Positions 59,404 to 64,000 of a stretch of DNA of 64,000 nt are shown in pieces. This DNA is from Papaver somniferum (Eukaryota; Streptophyta; Magnoliopsida; Ranunculales; Papaveraceae). The stretch covers positions 108,789,120 through 108,853,119 of the forward strand of contig NC_039362.1 of the NCBI RefSeq assembly GCF_003573695.1. The letters run 5' to 3'. Position 1 is the first letter of the stretch. Each line of letters opens with the position of its first letter. The notes beneath the pieces were generated by a model. That model searched no databases. It had not been told where the DNA came from and saw only the letters and a program-made list of their open reading frames with translations. Made by a program: the position numbers and the translations under genes.

Positions 59404-60235
59404 AGAATGGAAGTTACTACTTTCCCGGACAGGTATTTGGGTGTTCAAATTATGCCTGACGTTGTTAAGTATCGTCACATTAACAATGTGATTGATAAAA
59501 TTAAGAAGCAACTTTCGGTATGGAAGGGTAAAATGCTTTCTTTTCAGGATAGAGTAGTTCTTATTAATTCGGTGATTGCGAGTTATGCCATTCACAACAT
59601 GGTTGTTTACAAATTGCCTAAGAAGTTCATCCAACAAGCGGAAAGAGTTATTCGTAACTTCCTTTGGTCTGGTGATGCTTAGATAGCAAGGAAGTTTTTT
59701 GTTGGATACCCAAAAGTCTGCTGCCCTTTGAAAGAAGGTGGTCTTGGTATTACTAGCATGGATGTTACTAATAGGGCGTTGCTAATGAAGTTATGGCGGA
59801 GTATTCGTTCTTCTAACAAGAAGTGGGCTCGATTCTTGTGGGCGAAATACACTACTAGAACTGGTAGAATCAAGCTTTATGGAGTGAAATCTTCAATTCT
59901 TCGGGGCATTAAACTGATTCATTCTATCGTGGACAAAATTACCAAAGTTATTCTTGGTGATGGGAGGTCTACATCTCTTTGTTTTGATTTTTGGTATGGG
60001 AATGAGAGCATTGTTGACATGCTACATGAAACTGACCTGGACAGTTCTGTCATGGTGAGTGATATTATTGTTAATAATGAATGGCAGTTGCAGGGTGATC
60101 ATATTCAACATTTGGTGCGAGCTGGTTTGGACCTAACAAATCTGCCAGTGCTGCAAGGAGGGAGTGATTGCAGGGTTTGGATGCCTGAGATTGTTGATAG
60201 TGGATTTTCAACAAAGGGAAAAACCGTAAAATCAT
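59404..60235 (+). pseudogene. LINE-4: RT thumb and post-RT fragment
   Basis: Plus-strand LINE ORF2 piece. RT end motifs are FPDRYLGVQIM, VWKGKMLSFQDRVVLINSV and RVIRNFLWSGDA. A TAG at 59680-59682 is followed in frame by KEGGLGITSMDVTNRALLMKLW and GFSTKGK. EN, the catalytic RT core, RNase H and tail are all missing. It starts at a break in the Gyp-B2 LTR and ends at the Gyp-D LTR, with no TSD. Confidence 0.85.
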
Positions 60236-60380
60236 AAGGCATGTTTTTTACAAGGCTTTCAGGCATGCAACAATTCATATTTTACAAAGCCATGATGAAT
60301 ATGTTTTCGAAAAGCCCCACTAGCTGAGTGATTCGATCCCTGGCATTTCATCATGACCTCTATGCAGAATAACATAATTG

Positions 60381-60655
60381 GGCGTTTCTCCGTAGAATGA
60401 GAGCTTAACGCCATCAGGACGTCGGTGACAATCATTGTTCCCTGACTGCAGGAGATAGACCCACCTTCACATAGAAGAACGATTAGGCGGTTCTCCGAAG
60501 ATTGAGAGCATTAACGTCTTCAGGACGTCGGTGACACTCACTGTTCCCTGACTATGTGGAAAGACCGTGTATAGATTTAGGTGGTTCTCCATAGATTGAG
60601 AATAATAACGCCTTCAGGTCGTAAACAACACCCGTGACTCCCTGACTATGCACCA
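60381..60655. repeat. About 100-bp tandem repeat in Gyp-D LTR
   Basis: Three units starting near 60381, 60486 and 60580. They share GGCGGTTCTCCG, TTCAGGACGTCGGTGACA and TTCCCTGACTATG. Confidence 0.8.
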
Positions 60656-60752
60656 TTCAGAATGGATGTGACGCTTTAACTGGCTAATATATTTTCTGCA
60701 ATAGATTAATTCTGCCGTGACATTCACCACTGATTTCCCAGAATGATCTATT

Positions 60753-61060
60753 ATTGCTCCTATTCCATGGTCGAATCCACGACCTGATCCCATGGAATGG
60801 CAATAACAATTGCTCTTATTCCATGGTCGAATCCACGGCCTGATCCCATGGAATGGCAATAAACAATTGTATCATCTCATTATTCCGATTTCATGACCGA
60901 ATCCACGGCTGATATCATGGAATGGTAATATTTAATTACTCCGATTCTATGGTCGAATCCACGATCCCATGGAATGGTAATATTCGACTCTATTATTCCG
61001 AATTCATGGTCGAATCCACGGCTGATCCTACGGATTGATAATAAACAACTACTCACTTTT
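60753..61060. repeat. Palindrome-bearing 56-bp tandem array
   Basis: Five units starting at about 60753, 60809, 60866, 60934 and 60987. Each has ATTCCATGGTCGAATCCACG and then CCCATGGAATGG, so each can fold as a hairpin with CATTCCATGG arms. Later units are more diverged. Confidence 0.85.
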
Positions 61061-61269
61061 ATTACTCAGTTTCATGAATCATTCTCCACCGAATTTCATA
61101 AATTAGTAATAAATACTCTACAATCGGGCATCTGGATCATCACTGAGTAAGCCCTTCAAAAATGGTGCAAGTGTACTCGAGAATAATGCACGACTGAGCA
61201 CCCGGATGCACAAACGAGCATCCAAAAATATGGATAGATGAGGAATCCTACGCAAAACAAGAGAAAACA

Positions 61270-61800
61270 ATAAATAATAATAAAATTATAAGAGGCGCCC
61301 AGGGGATGAGCCCACCGGCCGGCCGGCCATGCCCTAGCCGTGGCCGGTCCCATGCCTCTTCCATTATTTTGCCCTATTTTGTTATTTTCATGAACTCATG
61401 AAAAAGTCCTTCAATTTAGCAACTTTCCTTGTTTGAGCAAAACTCATGGATTCTCTGTAACTTCACGGATTCATGAAAAATAATATTATAAGACAGGGAA
61501 AGGTGTGCAGGACCGGGCAACCTAGCCGACCGGCCATGCCCAAGCCGTGGCCGGTCCCATACCTCACAATCCCTAGATTTTTATAATTATTATTCCCTAA
61601 ACTCATGAAACTCCTCCGTTTCAACGAAAACTCATGGATTCTCCATAACTTCACGGGTTCATGAAAAATAATATTATAAAATAGGAAAAGGTATGCGGGA
61701 CCGGGCAACATAGCCGACCGGACATTCCCTAACCATGGACGGCCCCACACCTTGCAATCCCTAGTCTTTTATAATTATTATTTTCCTCAATTCATGAAAC
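61270..61800. repeat. 188-bp tandem repeat in Gyp-D LTR
   Basis: About three units. TTCATGAAAAATAATATTAT occurs at 61470 and 61658. Each unit also has a GC-rich GCCGACCGGCCATGCCC-like core and AAACTCATGGATTCTC. Confidence 0.85.
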
Positions 61801-63570
61801 TCCTTGGTTTGAGCAAAAATCATGATTTCGTCGTAATTTCTCAAATTTTGCTCGAATCATGAAAAACCAAAAGCCAACATGGTCAGACGACCAGATAGCC
61901 TCTCACGACAATTTTAAATGTTAAAATACTCTTATTTTAATATTTACAAAATATTGATCAATTGAGCATACATGCTCATTCCAACAAAAATCAAGAATTT
62001 CAGTCAAGATGAAACTCTTCTGAAAATTCACAATGTTGCTCGAACGCACGTCAGAAAATACTTAAACTCTCAGTACGGAGACATGGACACCATGGAAACA
62101 CGTGCATTCCTTCGTGACCGACTAAAGTCATCCCTAGGGATTGCACAAAGCCTGTCCCACACGATTTCATAATTCTGACCTAATTTGCTCAATTGCTCAT
62201 ATTGGGCCCAAACTCTCTCCAACTAACCTGGGGGATTGCTCAAACGACCAACAACTGGTCCCGTGACCACCAAGACCCGGTCCCATGCTCTCTTGGTCGG
62301 TCCCCATCTTTCATACCTAGGTTTTATCACCTAGTGTTGAACCCAACAATATTTCAGTAAATGACGAAATCGACATTTAATCATCATTCATTCACCGACT
62401 GGTTAACTCAAGACCCTGGTGCACGCTCACTCGAGCATTCAGGAACCACATGGTCGTCCATCATCCCATGTGGTCGGTCCCTCTTCACTCATGACCAACT
62501 TTCATCAATTCGTCAATTAATGAAGGATTGATCAAACAATTAGGGTTTCGAACAAACGCTCCACGAATCACCATTCTGAGCAAGTTCAAACACTAAATTA
62601 TGTTGATCCAGCGAGCAACATCTGGATTAATTATACAATATTCGGTAATTTACCAGTATTTTAATTAATATTTTATTGGGCCAAGTCACCAGTAAATAAT
62701 TCGTCGAATTGAACAATACTTGCTCAGTTGCTCGAATATTGATCCCACTATCAATATTCAGTAATTTATCAGTAATTCGTCAAATGTGCTTGATTAAACA
62801 AAACCTAGACTCATTGTCTAATCAGTCAACAACTGACTAACTAAGACACGTTTGTCATACAGACTCCACGATTCGTGAGACATCAATCACGTCACAAATG
62901 GGGGGATATCACTTAGGGTTTTGGTCTGGTGGTCTACGGAACGTGGATTCATCCACGGCGAGAAATTTGCAAAAGTCGTGCAAACGGTTGATGGAGTTAG
63001 CAAAGTAGTGGGTGCACGATCAATCAACTCCATAGGACATGGAACTGACTTTAACACGATCTCCCATTTTCCCACTCTTTCACTCAAGAAACCGTCACAC
63101 TTACAGGGATCAATGTGTTCACCACTCTGACAATATAAATAAGTCTCTGAATCCATGATTGAAGGACAAGATTCGAACACTCGAACACTCGTCTAACAAG
63201 AATTTTACGAGTAATCACTCTCAAGAATTCATCAATCTTTCAGAACTTATTCAAAAAACTTCACAGTTTACCAATTATTGCAGAAACCTTCAACATATAC
63301 ACAATCCTTGATCATCATTGATTCCACACAATTCTCAGCTTCCCTCCTACAGATCAACTCATCTCCCTCTTTGTGACCGAATTGACTCTGGAACGGCCAT
63401 TGACTTGGTTTAGGCCGGATTCCTACAGATTGATCTCTCGAATCTAAGTACTCCCTTTGCAGTGCAGCTGTGTGAGGTTCAACAGTTTGCTCGGCTGAGG
63501 AGTCTCGACCGCACGCTCGACTCTTCACTTCCCTAAAAAACCAGTAAACCGTTTTTCCCCATCCACAGAT

Positions 63571-63588
63571 TGGCGACCACAGTGGGAG
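63571..63588 (+). promoter_or_regulatory. Primer binding site of Gyp-D
   Basis: TGGCGACCACAGTGGGAG, three bases after the LTR end. Identical to the Gyp-C PBS. Confidence 0.75.
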
Positions 63589-63624
63589 ATTAATCTCTCG
63601 GTCGCAATCTCTCATTTTCACAAA

Positions 63625-64000
63625 GTGGTTGATCTTAGGTCAGGTTCAGTTACCAATCCTAACCCAAACAATGCTAGTACTAGCAACAACGGTGGTACTC
63701 CAGAAACCGTTCCTACTTCCAATGATGGTGGTAATACTACTCCTCCGCAAACCAACATTGGAAGCAATCTTCTCTTCGGACGATCTCCCGGAGAAATCGG
63801 AGAAAAACACCTATTATTGCGGATCTCATGAAGGTCCAGGAAGTTCTCGCCAAATATCAGAATGGCATGGCTACCACTCAGAAAGAGCTCTGCAATTATC
63901 TCAAAACTCTCACTGACAAGATTTCAGAGAAAACTCAAGAGAAGGGAAAGTCCAAAGAGACATCCTCGACTGCTGATCCTGAAGTCACTGCAATCCATGT
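63625..64000 (+). pseudogene. Gyp-D gag N-terminal part, cut by window edge
   Basis: ATG at 63625, about 37 bases after the PBS. Starts MVDLRSGSVTNPNPNNA with an Asn/Thr/Gly-rich leader. Near 63800 the frame shifts, and ADLMKVQEVLAKYQNGMATT (ATG at 63828) continues open to 64000. The two parts match the Gyp-C gag remnant. The core and pol would lie beyond the window. Confidence 0.7.

Larger units (their letters stand above)
60242..63567 (+). repeat. Gyp-D 5' LTR, repeat-rich
   Basis: About 3.3 kb ending ATCCACA next to the PBS. The start is not certain: TGTTTTTTACAAGG at 60242 follows LINE-4 directly. A plus-strand TATA box lies at 63134-63140. It contains three tandem arrays and the conserved blocks at 62891-62941 and 63374-63467. 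ORFs within it have no known domain. Confidence 0.7.

Noticed and set aside
1..64000. Host protein genes, tRNA or rRNA.
   Set aside because: Every domain-bearing frame belongs to a transposable element; no cloverleaf or rRNA-like stretch was noticed by eye. A tRNA scan or a transcript alignment would settle it.

Overview
This window looks like plant nuclear DNA, probably from a large-genome eudicot, made almost entirely of nested transposable elements. I found no credible host gene, tRNA, rRNA or CRISPR array. Lineage is inferred from plant-type Copia retrotransposons primed by initiator tRNA-Met, L1-type LINEs with DUF4283/zinc-knuckle ORF1 and a C-terminal RNase H, hAT elements with 8-bp duplications, and low GC. 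The species cannot be fixed from sequence alone.

The layout can be read by following target-site duplications (TSDs). At the left edge (1-3726) is the 5' end of a minus-strand Sirevirus-like Copia element, Sire-1: a gag fragment, a PBS and a 2.8 kb LTR. It sits in the internal region of Gyp-B1, a probably Gypsy-like, non-coding large LTR element (3727-6077). Next comes a plus-strand Copia LTR fragment (6078-6667), then a second B-family element, Gyp-B2, whose parts span 6668-59403. Its 3' LTR was split at a GATAT target by a second Sirevirus-like element, Sire-2 (7146-36383). The left LTR of Sire-2 was split at ATAGG by Gyp-C (9283-23720). Gyp-C in turn carries three solo LTRs (10608-12272, 12372-13683, 17533-20200) and a small hAT element (22951-23405). 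The internal region of Sire-2 also carries a 5.6 kb L1-type LINE (28280-33891, 15-bp TSD).

The internal region of Gyp-B2 (37755-55862) carries a 5'-truncated LINE (38651-39727) and an 11.0 kb Sirevirus-like element, Sire-3 (41594-52612, TSD TGCTT). Sire-3 has no visible pol and contains an ORF1-only LINE (44365-47021). The 5' LTR of Gyp-B2 is split by a 2.7 kb hAT element (56664-59340, TSD GCCGTGAG), then breaks off at a LINE fragment (59404-60235). The window ends in a plus-strand element, Gyp-D: a repeat-rich LTR of about 3.3 kb, a PBS and the start of gag (about 60242-64000).

The coding capacity is decayed but readable. Sire-2 keeps zinc knuckle, protease, integrase, reverse transcriptase and RNase H in Copia order, with several stops and frameshifts. 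LINE-1 keeps ORF1, endonuclease, RT, zf-RVT and RNase H. Gyp-B, Gyp-C and Sire-3 look non-autonomous and would have depended on proteins made elsewhere. The most interesting signals are LTR blocks shared by three otherwise unlike LTR families (B, C, D), repeated PPT-like AGTCCCCA motifs inside Gyp-C, the pol-less Sire-3 with its own coiled-coil-like ORFs, the ORF1-only LINE, and an array of hairpin-forming repeats in the Gyp-D LTR.
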